The translations under genes were made by a program, and so were the position numbers. DNA of 64,000 bases from positions 2,313,501-2,377,500 of the forward strand of contig JAGTXX020000006.1 of NCBI GenBank assembly GCA_019044685.2, given 5' to 3'. The DNA comes from Nannochloris sp. 'desiccata' (lineage: Eukaryota > Chlorophyta > Trebouxiophyceae > Chlorellales > Chlorellaceae). Within the stretch, counting starts at the first letter, position 1, and every line of letters begins with the position of its first letter. Below, in pieces: positions 48,969 through 57,280 of the stretch. The notes beneath the pieces are model-generated. The model worked only from the letters and a program-made list of their open reading frames with translations, did no database searches and was not told the origin of the DNA.

Positions 48969-49764
48969 TTACTGGCCGATGGCGGAGGTGGAGACGATCA
49001 AAGAAACGCCAACACCGAGGAGAACCACGAGGAGACCGGCCCAGGCAACGAGTCCCTTGGTTCCAAGCTTGTAGCTCTCACCACTCTCAGACCAGGCATC
49101 GGGGGTGTAGATGGGGGAGTATCCATCAACGTTGGCACCATACTTGCTCTCGAACTTGTAGACACCATAGCCCTGCAGATAGTTATTAAATACATAGAAT
49201 TAGTGGATACATTAAGAAAAGATAGCTACAGAGACTTGCTTTTATTCACTCCACAGATAGCACCGGCAATATGTGGAGGGAATTTCATAATCTGAACTAG
49301 AGAGCAAAGATGCGCCCTTCCCGGATAGAGACTAAGTAGACTCTCGTTAGTTGTTCTAAACAATTATTTGAAAAACGCACCTTGCCCTTGCGGCCAGAGG
49401 GGTCAACCCAGTCCTTTTGCTTCATGGTCTCAGACTTGCCCATGAGGTTGAGCTTGACAGTCTTGTTCTCGACAGAGTTAAGACCCTGCTTGCTGATGTC
49501 AACCTTCTTGCCATTGGCAACGATAACGGTGCTGACGTTCTGGCGAGCGCTGCGATAAATAAGGGGTATAGATCACGGAGTGAGTGAGAAATTGCAAATG
49601 AGTTCGCTGAACACGAGTGCTTGCGGGATTATAAGTAATTAAGCCACGCAGCTGTATTAATCAACATAAATACACATTAAAAGCTTGCGAGCGGTGCCTT
49701 ACCGAGGGGCCTGGGCCTTGAGGCTTGCGCCAGAGAAGGATTTCTGAGCAATGGCGGATTGCAT
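48969..49764 (-). CDS. psbR: Photosystem II 10 kDa polypeptide (PsbR)
   Basis: Three exons on the minus strand: 49764-49703, 49549-49381 and 49172-48969, giving 144 residues, with GT-AG introns of 153 and 208 bp. The first part is a Ser/Ala-rich plastid transit peptide starting MQSAIAQKSF. The mature part has the PsbR hallmark run DPSGRKGKG followed by GYGVYKFESKYGANVDGYSP, and one C-terminal membrane helix (LVAWAGLLVVLLGVGVSLIV). PsbR is a lumen-side PSII subunit that supports docking of the oxygen-evolving extrinsic proteins, and is typical of green algae and land plants, which is the main lineage clue here. Both introns are needed: the exons lie in different frames and join exactly. Confidence 0.93.
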
Positions 49765-50003
49765 AGTGACGAGCTGGGTCAGTTTAAAATGTTAATAAGT
49801 TGAAGTTTAATTAGAAGCGTTACTGAGCGGGGCCGTGCCTTATTATTTCACCGCTTGAAACAGAAATTCATTTCTGTGATCCGATTAGAGCTTTGGGATT
49901 TTTTTGACCCCGAAATTAATCAAATTCAAGCCAAGCAACGACTCCCACTATAAAAGAATCTAATCCTAATTCTCTCTAATTTCTATAGTGCACCAAGCTC
50001 TCC
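49765..50003. other. Upstream region of psbR-like gene and 3' flank of rhomboid-like gene
   Basis: 239 bp, AT-rich. It must hold the psbR promoter and the 3' UTR of the minus-strand gene behind it. No convincing TATA box in the right orientation. Confidence 0.5.
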
Positions 50004-51071
50004 TCAGTTGAATGCACGTATCTGTGATGAATTTTTACTACTCACATAACTAGCAATTCCCAAAAATCCCAGCAACGCACCTTGAATTGCCACATCGTTC
50101 AATCCCAACCCGCCTCTTTTCCGCCACCTTGTATTTCCCACTCCAAAGGCATAAACTGAGATCAAACCGGCTAATATACCACAGATATTCGCTTCCATGT
50201 TATTTGCTACATTTATACTAGGAGCTAGAAAAGTCGTCATCAATAGCCTAGCTCCCCAAACATATCGAGCACTCCATATTTGATCAATGTCATTCCTGCC
50301 GGCGTTTCTACTGCTGGCATAGATATCCTTGTCGTATCCACTCAGAACAGAGATACCCAGCGCAATCATTGATGGGCTGACAAAATATGCCGACAAGTAT
50401 TGTTGGGCAAGAGCGCTTGAGGGGGCTAGACGGTGTGCAAACGCAGTTAAAGCAACTGCATTGTAAGAGAGCGAGAGAGAAAAAAAAAGATTGAAGATTG
50501 TGGTGTCACCGGGAGAAGGGTTTTTCTGAAGGAGAATACATTAATTATTGTTTATTTATCTTGTTAAACACGTACCATAAAGTGCTGGGGCAAGGCTAGA
50601 GACAGCCCCCACTGCACCAAGCAGTCCCTGCCAGCCCCATCGTTTCTCTAACCAGCTGCCGCTTTCATACAAGTCATTGGCGTTTTCTAAAAGCTGAACA
50701 AAAGTAGCATTTATAAGCTGGCTCGTGACTAATCTATGCCATTCACCACGTGCCAAAACCTTTTCAGGGTTGAGGCCAATGCTGTAGAGTCTATACTCTT
50801 TAGTATGCAGCAAAGCAGGGGCAAAAGCAATGCTTGCTGCCAACGGAGAGGAGAAAATGGAAACCGCTTGCAAGTTTTGAGATAGTCTGAGGGCTCCAAA
50901 GCTGAGACCAGCCAAGTCCCTTCTGCGATTATGTTCGTCAATCGGAAATGGAATTGTGGGTCCAGTGAAGAATGCATTGCTTCGGGCAGAACCTTTGAAA
51001 ACATCAACTATTTGATCTGCCGCGCCACGAAGGCCAGCAGCAATCTCATGTGTGATATCGGGGAAGCTCAT
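50004..51071 (-). CDS. Rhomboid-fold membrane protein, probably proteolytically inactive
   Basis: Two exons, 51071-50576 and 50455-50004, joined across a 120-bp intron with a strong polypyrimidine tract; 315 residues. I chose the ATG at 51071 (MSFPDITHEI) because the open frame above it has only a GTG. The segment GEWHRLVTSQLINATFVQLL is the rhomboid signature around the L1 loop, followed by NDLYESGSWLEKRWG. Several hydrophobic helices follow. In the last conserved helix rhomboid proteases have a GHxxG-type motif; here it reads EANICGILAGL, so the catalytic His is Asn (codon 50189-50187). The GxSG motif is also altered (probably SPSM). I infer a pseudoprotease, as known for iRhoms, derlins and related proteins. 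Location and client are unknown. It shares a divergent promoter region with the methyltransferase gene. Confidence 0.72.
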
Positions 51072-51449
51072 TGTTGCCGCGATTAAAGATACACGAGCTG
51101 ACGATTTTTTTAATTGCACTGGCTATGCAAATGGGTGGCTTTGACTCTGATGTTCAATATCATATTGGCCAGCCAGTCGCTGTTGTGCGCCTGTTTTTGA
51201 ATTGCGAGGTGGGTCACGCAGCTGAGATTGGATAAATGAGCGTAATCTATAAAATCTATACACCAAATATATTGGCAAGTTGCAAGGAAAGCGTCCTAAG
51301 TTTGCTATTGGGGCCCCAAGCCTATTGAATTTAGCATTTTTGCACAAATTTATCAAAAACTCTGATCTTGCAATTTTCGAGCAGTCGCCCAAAAAGCAGC
51401 TACATCTATATCCAGCTCCTCTGAAACTAGGTGTTGACCAGCCTCGACA
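51072..51449. promoter_or_regulatory. Divergent intergenic region (rhomboid-like / methyltransferase)
   Basis: 378 bp between two start codons pointing outwards, so it should contain both promoters and 5' UTRs. No motif stands out. Confidence 0.5.
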
Positions 51450-52529
51450 ATGTTCACAGCCACTACAACGAAATATGGCAGCAGCATGGCTTCCTTTGCT
51501 TCTTTCAGCAGTCGCCCTGCGCATCCCCGTCGTATTTCCTCTACTACCGCCTCTTCTTCCCAAACTGCCAATGTCGACGGAGCCAACCCTCTCCTCCTCT
51601 CCGCCGTTGAGGCGCTCTTCAAATTCCCTCCTGTTTTTAGTCTCGCCGCCAAGGGAGCTCGCAAGAAAATTGTCGATAGAGGACAGCTCATGGGTCTCGA
51701 CTTTGCCTCAGACATAGAAGCTCTAAAACAAGTAGACTGGGACAAGGAAATGGCCGAAGTATTAGATACCACTGTATCCACTCCAGGATACTACAAAGTG
51801 CCGTTTCATGCCTACCCTGACGGGAACCTCTCAATGGAGTCGGCGCTCGAAGTCACTGTAGCTGCAAAATCGGTGCATGCCACGGTCATGGACCCAGAAG
51901 GGAAGGTACTTGACCCTGAGGGTGATGAAAAGCTCCGTTCTAGCTATAATAGATGTATGCTTCAGCTACTAGAAGAACAGGATGCACGGCCTGTAAAGGA
52001 CATTCTAGATATCGGGGCAGCGACGGGCCTGTCCAGTTTAGCTCTATTAAAAGCCTTTCCAGGGGCTACAGTCACTGGAATCGATCTGTCCCCTCATTTT
52101 TTAGCAGCAGGAAGGTATCTACAACGTCAAAGAGAAGAGGAAACAGGTAAAAAAGAACACTTAATGCTACTTCATGGCCTGGCAGAAGATACTCGACTGC
52201 CTTCTGAGAGTGTCGACCTTGTGTCTATGTGTCTCGTATGCCATGAGCTACCTGAATCTGCGAGTAGAGCGATATTTAAAGAAGCTGCTCGTGTTCTAAA
52301 GCCTGGAGGTGCTTTATGCGTGATGGAAATGAACCCAGCCAGTCAAATTTTCCAGAGAGTTATGCAGAATCCTATTCCCTACACAATTTTCAAATCCACC
52401 GAGCCATGGTTATTGGAGTATGTGAACATGGATATGAAGACAGCAATGATGGATGCCGGGTTGATGGAACCGAGGCAGTTGGAGAATTCATCAAGACATA
52501 AGAGCGTGGTAGCTATTAAGAAATCATAG
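51450..52529 (+). CDS. SAM-dependent methyltransferase, plastid-type
   Basis: Intronless, 359 residues. The first 40 or so residues are rich in Ser, Thr, Ala and Arg with almost no acidic residues (MFTATTTKYGSSMASF), as in plastid transit peptides. A class I Rossmann methyltransferase core starts near residue 185: motif I DIGAATGLSSLALL, the acidic ribose-binding Asp in VTGIDLSP, motif II around SVDLVSMCLVCHELP, and the post-III motif RVLKPGGAL near 285. The family (methyltransferase type 11/25) acts on small molecules such as lipids or quinones; the substrate cannot be read from sequence. A TGTAA lies about 38 bp after the stop. There is no evidence that it belongs to the PKS pathway. Confidence 0.82.
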   Translation: MFTATTTKYGSSMASFASFSSRPAHPRRISSTTASSSQTANVDGANPLLLSAVEALFKFPPVFSLAAKGARKKIVDRGQLMGLDFASDIEALKQVDWDKEMAEVLDTTVSTPGYYKVPFHAYPDGNLSMESALEVTVAAKSVHATVMDPEGKVLDPEGDEKLRSSYNRCMLQLLEEQDARPVKDILDIGAATGLSSLALLKAFPGATVTGIDLSPHFLAAGRYLQRQREEETGKKEHLMLLHGLAEDTRLPSESVDLVSMCLVCHELPESASRAIFKEAARVLKPGGALCVMEMNPASQIFQRVMQNPIPYTIFKSTEPWLLEYVNMDMKTAMMDAGLMEPRQLENSSRHKSVVAIKKS

Positions 52530-52881
52530 AAATGAAATGAATGAATTCTAAATAAAGAGAGATTTTTGTAAGGCTGCCGCTGACAAAATTGCAATGCCCT
52601 TGGATTCAAATATATGTAGATGCGTCAATGCTCTATAGTATTCATTATTTCTCCTTTTAATAGTCTCAATTAACCCACATATTTGCCCATATTTCTTCAA
52701 ACTATTGAGAAAATTTGTAGAGAGTCTGATTCTCGATCTGGGCATTCAATTTGAAAAACTCTACGGTAATGTGGATAAGAACTGCGTAAAACAGCCATGA
52801 TCTGCAATAATAAGTATATTCTGAATTATATCGCATAGTTTGTGAACGTAAAACTTGCAAATATAAGGCATAGTTTCTGCG
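52530..52881. other. Intergenic region between methyltransferase and MRS2-like genes
   Basis: 352 bp, AT-rich. It contains the end of the methyltransferase transcript and the presumed promoter of the downstream gene. No convincing coding frame. Confidence 0.6.
52567..52571 (+). terminator. Candidate poly(A) signal TGTAA of the methyltransferase gene
   Basis: 38 bp after the stop codon, correct strand. Short motif, suggestive only. Confidence 0.4.
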
Positions 52882-54774
52882 ATGCTGGTCCGGATTGCAA
52901 ACCCTTTGAGCAAACGCTTTAGGCAAGGCTCTGAACTCATGTACATCTTGAGTGAACATGCCCTACCATGTCTGAATGCAGCTAGCAGCCTCATTCCCCA
53001 ACACTTATCGTACCAACAAAGGGCCGCATTGCACTCTACACCGCTCTACTCCTCCCTTGGCGTTGTCGAGCTCCTCAGGGAAGAAACTTCTATAGCTCTC
53101 CCCGCTGGTAGTTCTCGTAGATTCTGGGAAGTAGTAGAATTTAGACCTGACGCTTCAGCTCTAGAAACCTGGAAAACCCCAGAAGTTTTAGGCTTACATC
53201 CTCGTGACGTCCATTTATTTACTTCAGATTCTGGGACGGGCCAACCACGTGCTATGATCTTACCTCGTAGCAACGCCATATTATTCCGAACTGAGATAGC
53301 ACGAGCAGTCATCTATGCAGATAAAGCTGTATTGTTCCCTGCGCGAAGGCTGCAAGATACAGTCAGGGTAGCTCAAGCGATAAAGTCTGCCTTGGCCCAG
53401 AAATCTGCTTTGCCATTTGAGTTGAAAGTGTTGGAATCTCTTCTTTCAGAGACCGCTACCATGTTTGATAAGAAGAGTAAACGGTTGGGGATGGTAGCCG
53501 AAACGGTGCTAGATGACATTTCAAGAAGCTTTCATGGATCGGCCGGAGAGTTGCAACGATCTCTACCGATTGCTAGAAAATTGACAGAAGTGCAGCATGA
53601 TGTGAAAGAAACACTCGATGCTATAGCAGAGGTGGCGAATTATGATGATCAGTTGCAAGCGTTGTGTTTGACCGACAGGACAAAAGCTTTAAATGCAGCG
53701 TTGAAGTCACCAAAAGGCGGTGGGGGTGGCGGTCATAGTCACGCCGCAGGCGCTGTACTAGGCGGACATGATCCTCGTAATGATCATGACCATAGCCACG
53801 CTACTAGTGGCCACCGCAGTATGAGTACAATAGCAACAGGTGCATCAGCATCGACCTCAAGTTCAACTAATGCCTCGACAGCTGATTCGTATTTTGAACA
53901 AGAGATGCTTTCTTCCCCATTATCCACCACAGGCACAGCAAAAGGTGGAACTACGGCTGCTGCAGGAGGAGTCTCAGGAGACTATAACAGAGGTTTCCAA
54001 AATGGAACTACGGCTGCTGGCGGTGTGGCTACTGGTGGCAGCAGCAGCCGGAGTGGAGCAGGAAGTTTGCCGTCAACACAGGCTGCCGCTGCCGCTGCTG
54101 TGATCGCTGCTCGATCTCCCCATATGAGGATGGCCAGCCGTATTTTAGAAACGTACGAATTTCGTATAATGGGTACACATAGTGCATTGAATGAAATGAT
54201 AGAGAATATGGAACAAACTCGTACGGTATGGCATATGCAGCTAGACCACCAACGCAATCGAGTTCTTCGAGTCAATCTTCTCATCTCTGTTGCCAGTCTG
54301 GGCGGTATCATTTGCACCCTCCCTGCAGCATTCTTTGGTATGAATTTAGATTCAGGGCTTGAAGATCTCCCTGGTGTCTTCTGGCCAGTCGTACAAGGCT
54401 CCGTAACCACTGGTCTGGTATGTGCCAGTCTAATTTATACCTACTGGAAAATAGGACCAAAAAGAAAGTATACAGCTCGGTTACAAGATATGCGATCCTT
54501 ACGGGATTTATTGAGCTACCACATGGATGATTTAGACGCGATAATTGAAGCTGTCCGTGCAAAGGGCTCTCTGACTAAGAAAGAATTCACAGATGTGGTC
54601 AGCGGGGCTGTGAGAGGCAAGCCAATGTCAAAAGAAGAAGTGGCCTTATTGTTTAGAGTATTTGATGCGAATAGAGATGCAGTGTTGGAGTTGTCGGAGT
54701 TGATGAAATTGGAGGAGTTGCATGACAGCCTAGGGGATCATGATCATATGGGGCACCATTTGGATAGATCGTAG
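52882..54774 (+). CDS. MRS2/CorA-type magnesium channel with EF-hand and His-rich insert
   Basis: Intronless, 630 residues. The N terminus (MLVRIANPLSKRFRQG) is basic and could be an organellar targeting peptide; an internal Met at residue 20 is an alternative start. The large helical domain has the MRS2 pattern of a regulatory segment and a long coiled region. Two membrane helices follow, the first ending in the selectivity motif FFGMN (GMN near residues 486-488), which defines CorA/MRS2/Alr1 magnesium channels. Between about residues 278 and 315 there is a Gly-run and His-rich insert (HSHAAG, NDHDHSHA), followed by a Ser/Thr/Ala-rich spacer to about 410. After the second helix there is an extra C-terminal part with an EF-hand loop (FDANRDAVLELSE near 594-606) and a His-rich tail. 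Mitochondrial or plastid inner membrane is likely but not shown. Confidence 0.85.
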   Translation: MLVRIANPLSKRFRQGSELMYILSEHALPCLNAASSLIPQHLSYQQRAALHSTPLYSSLGVVELLREETSIALPAGSSRRFWEVVEFRPDASALETWKTPEVLGLHPRDVHLFTSDSGTGQPRAMILPRSNAILFRTEIARAVIYADKAVLFPARRLQDTVRVAQAIKSALAQKSALPFELKVLESLLSETATMFDKKSKRLGMVAETVLDDISRSFHGSAGELQRSLPIARKLTEVQHDVKETLDAIAEVANYDDQLQALCLTDRTKALNAALKSPKGGGGGGHSHAAGAVLGGHDPRNDHDHSHATSGHRSMSTIATGASASTSSSTNASTADSYFEQEMLSSPLSTTGTAKGGTTAAAGGVSGDYNRGFQNGTTAAGGVATGGSSSRSGAGSLPSTQAAAAAAVIAARSPHMRMASRILETYEFRIMGTHSALNEMIENMEQTRTVWHMQLDHQRNRVLRVNLLISVASLGGIICTLPAAFFGMNLDSGLEDLPGVFWPVVQGSVTTGLVCASLIYTYWKIGPKRKYTARLQDMRSLRDLLSYHMDDLDAIIEAVRAKGSLTKKEFTDVVSGAVRGKPMSKEEVALLFRVFDANRDAVLELSELMKLEELHDSLGDHDHMGHHLDRS

Positions 54775-55127
54775 TTTTAAGAATTGACGTGATGGTGGAA
54801 AATTTTAATTGTACATTTTGTTTGTTGTTATTGTACTGTGAATGTATGTGCATGGTATGCTATGCTGCCTGCTATGATTTTTGTAAAAAAGTTGATTATA
54901 CTTACACATGCCTTAGGTGTAGAGAGATTATTGAAAGGAATTTACCTGAGAAAGCTTCGGGGGATGGAAACCAAAGATGCTGAAAAAGTTCAAAGTTTTC
55001 ATATTTTTTTTAATTCAGTTCGTAAATGGTCGATCGATCAAAGGAAAGGATGATAAATACGAGTGTTACTGCTAATATGATCTAAGTAAAAGAGAGAGAC
55101 GGACTGCTCTAACCTCTAAGCTATAAT
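54775..55127. other. Convergent intergenic region (MRS2-like / binding-protein-like)
   Basis: 353 bp with the 3' ends of two convergent genes. AT-rich, short frames only, no gene supported. Confidence 0.6.
54882..54886 (+). terminator. Candidate poly(A) signal TGTAA of the MRS2-like gene
   Basis: About 108 bp after the stop codon on the coding strand. Confidence 0.38.
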
Positions 55128-56877
55128 TTAACAGAAATTAATCAAGGCTTCTACAAAGACAATCAGCACCGTCAATACGATAACCGCCGGAGCAGCCATC
55201 TGTGCCGTATTTGTCTGACTGTCCACAAGCGGACATGCTGCATAAGAACACTGAGCATTATCTTCAGACGTACCACTGGTCAGCAATACACTGGACCCGT
55301 CACCACAAACAGCAACAAAGGGGCAGATTGGAGTAGGCTCCTCGGTGCAACTATCAAGACGCTGGCATTCATCGGAATTGACGACACGGGGAGCTTCCTC
55401 AATTTGACGAAGCCAGGTATATTCTTGAGACAGAGGAGTAGCATCTTCAGGGGCTTCACGCGCAGCGGTAACTATACGCAAAACATCAGATAGCGTCTTA
55501 TCAGGACGGACAAAAGCACCTTCAAACCAATCGACTCCATTGGTCTCGGATATAAGACCATCTTGACGGAAAATAAGTTCGTTAGTAAACCAAGGCATAG
55601 ATTCTAACTCAGATTCAGTAATATCGTACTCTTCTAAGAAAGCAGCGAGATTATATGTAGTCGAATCTGGGGTATATGTCTCATCGATCACAGCGTCAAC
55701 GGTGGACAAGGCCTCTATGAAAGCTGCTTTAGCCTCTTCTTTTGTAGCAAAAGAGCCCGCTTCAGCACCATCCCAAGCGAATTCCAAGGTAGTATTAGAA
55801 AATGCAGAGGTGCGGACACCAGGGATGTTTAACAAGGCTTCAAAATCTAAAAGAGCGGCGCCTGCATCGGTAGTCAGCTCTTCTTTATATGGCGCAAAGC
55901 TTAGTTGATAAGCCTCCTCAGTGTCGAAGAGGAAGTGGGAAGCCCAGGCAACAACGGGTTTGGTGTCTTCACCTTCTCCAGCTTCTGCAGCGGCAGCTTT
56001 GACTTGATTGTACTCCTCTACGATAGTGTCATAAACAGAGCTTGCATACTTGTCAAGATTAAAGAAAGTGCCTAAAAATTTAATCCATTCGACGCGATTG
56101 AGGACACCGGGATCTTGGGCAGCACTAAAAGCGAAGGATTTAGGGTAGGAATACGCAGCAGAGGTAAGAAGACCATCGACAGAAGGGCCGACAGTCTCAT
56201 CAAGCATAGTAGTGTTGTCTAATGCCATGGCATCAGGTCCTTCTCGGCCGCATCCTAGGATTTTCTGACCGCAAGCAGAAGTAACAAAGGAAGAAACATC
56301 GTTCACTCTATCGTCAAGTCCCAAAATCTCGAGGAAGGTGTAAGGAACGGTTTCAGGGGCGGAAATAGAGGTTAAAGGGATTTGGAAGACCTTTGCGCCT
56401 TCAGGGATGGCGTCAGCGGCAGGGGGAGATGTGCCGCATTGGTAGAGAACGTAGGTTTCGTTAGCGATTTTGTTGGTGACAATTTTGTAAGAGTTGTAGT
56501 AGTCTACAGTGAACCCCTCAGCACTCGCGACCTGCAGGTTCAGCGAAAAAAGAGGGAGGTTTTGATTAATTGGCGGCTGGTGATGATGAAAATAATTTGA
56601 GTGATAACATCTTGCACAAGTAGACACAAATGACAACCCAAAGCCGACTGGGGCCCATTTATTAGTTACCAATAGTGTTTTACCAATCTACCAGAAAACG
56701 CACCTCAGTGTAAGAATCCATGGGAGAGACCTCTCCAGAGACCATGAACTCCTCGGGGAATAAGGAGACATCACGAGAAGGAACAGAGAGACAATCTTGA
56801 TTGATGGGACGCACATAGTCGACTGCTAACGCTGCGTGAGCCAGCACGACGATGGAAACGAGGACAAGGTTCTGCAT
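55128..56877 (-). CDS. Secreted periplasmic-binding-protein-like protein with C-terminal hydrophobic tail
   Basis: Two exons, 56877-56704 and 56531-55128, with a 172-bp phase-0 intron; 525 residues. The start MQNLVLVSIVVLAHAALA is a signal peptide with likely cleavage before VDY. The central region from about residue 60 (VDYYNSYKIVTN, YVLYQCG, FLEILG) resembles the TroA/FecB-type substrate-binding fold (two lobes joined by a helix) that some eukaryotic algae and fungi carry as secreted proteins. A Cys-rich segment (about 445-500, pairs such as CQRLDSC and CPFVAVC) precedes a terminal hydrophobic stretch of about 20 residues ending FVEALINFC, consistent with a GPI signal or tail anchor. Ligand unknown; iron chelates or cobalamin would fit the family. 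Assignment to the fold is by pattern only. Confidence 0.68.
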
Positions 56878-57280
56878 GCTTGCAACTGGCTGCTGATGTT
56901 TTCTTGAGTGCGATCCCAAAGTCTGATAAAACAAAGTCTAGAACAAAAAACCGAAGATGGGCCCGTATCCGACTACTAAGGGTATGCGCACTACCTTCAA
57001 AAGCTAAAAATCAATGGAAGCACAAGGTTAGGGGTCACTTTAAAAAGTTAATAGCAACAAGTCATTGTTCCCCATTTCTTTTCAGCTCGAGGAATGGCTC
57101 TTAAAATGCATGCATTTCATTGTTGCTGCATATGCATTGATGCTTTAAACACGCATCGGATACCTTTTAAGAAGTAGAATCCTTGCCAAACTGCTGTACT
57201 GTTGGTGCGCATTCAATTGATTAAAGATACAGTAGAGTTTACCTTTATAGTTTGGCCTTGAGCGCTTTGAATTGTCAACT
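56878..57280. promoter_or_regulatory. Divergent intergenic region (binding-protein-like / Toc159-like)
   Basis: 403 bp between two outward-pointing start codons, presumed to contain both promoters. No TATA box or clear operator seen. Confidence 0.5.

Noticed and set aside
48912..49295. Plus-strand open frame overlapping the psbR-like gene
   Set aside because: It is antisense to the well-supported third exon of psbR and has no recognisable motif.
50456..50575. Alternative acceptor near 50530 in the rhomboid-like intron
   Set aside because: Joining there leads to a stop after seven codons; the acceptor at 50456 has a strong pyrimidine tract and keeps the frame.
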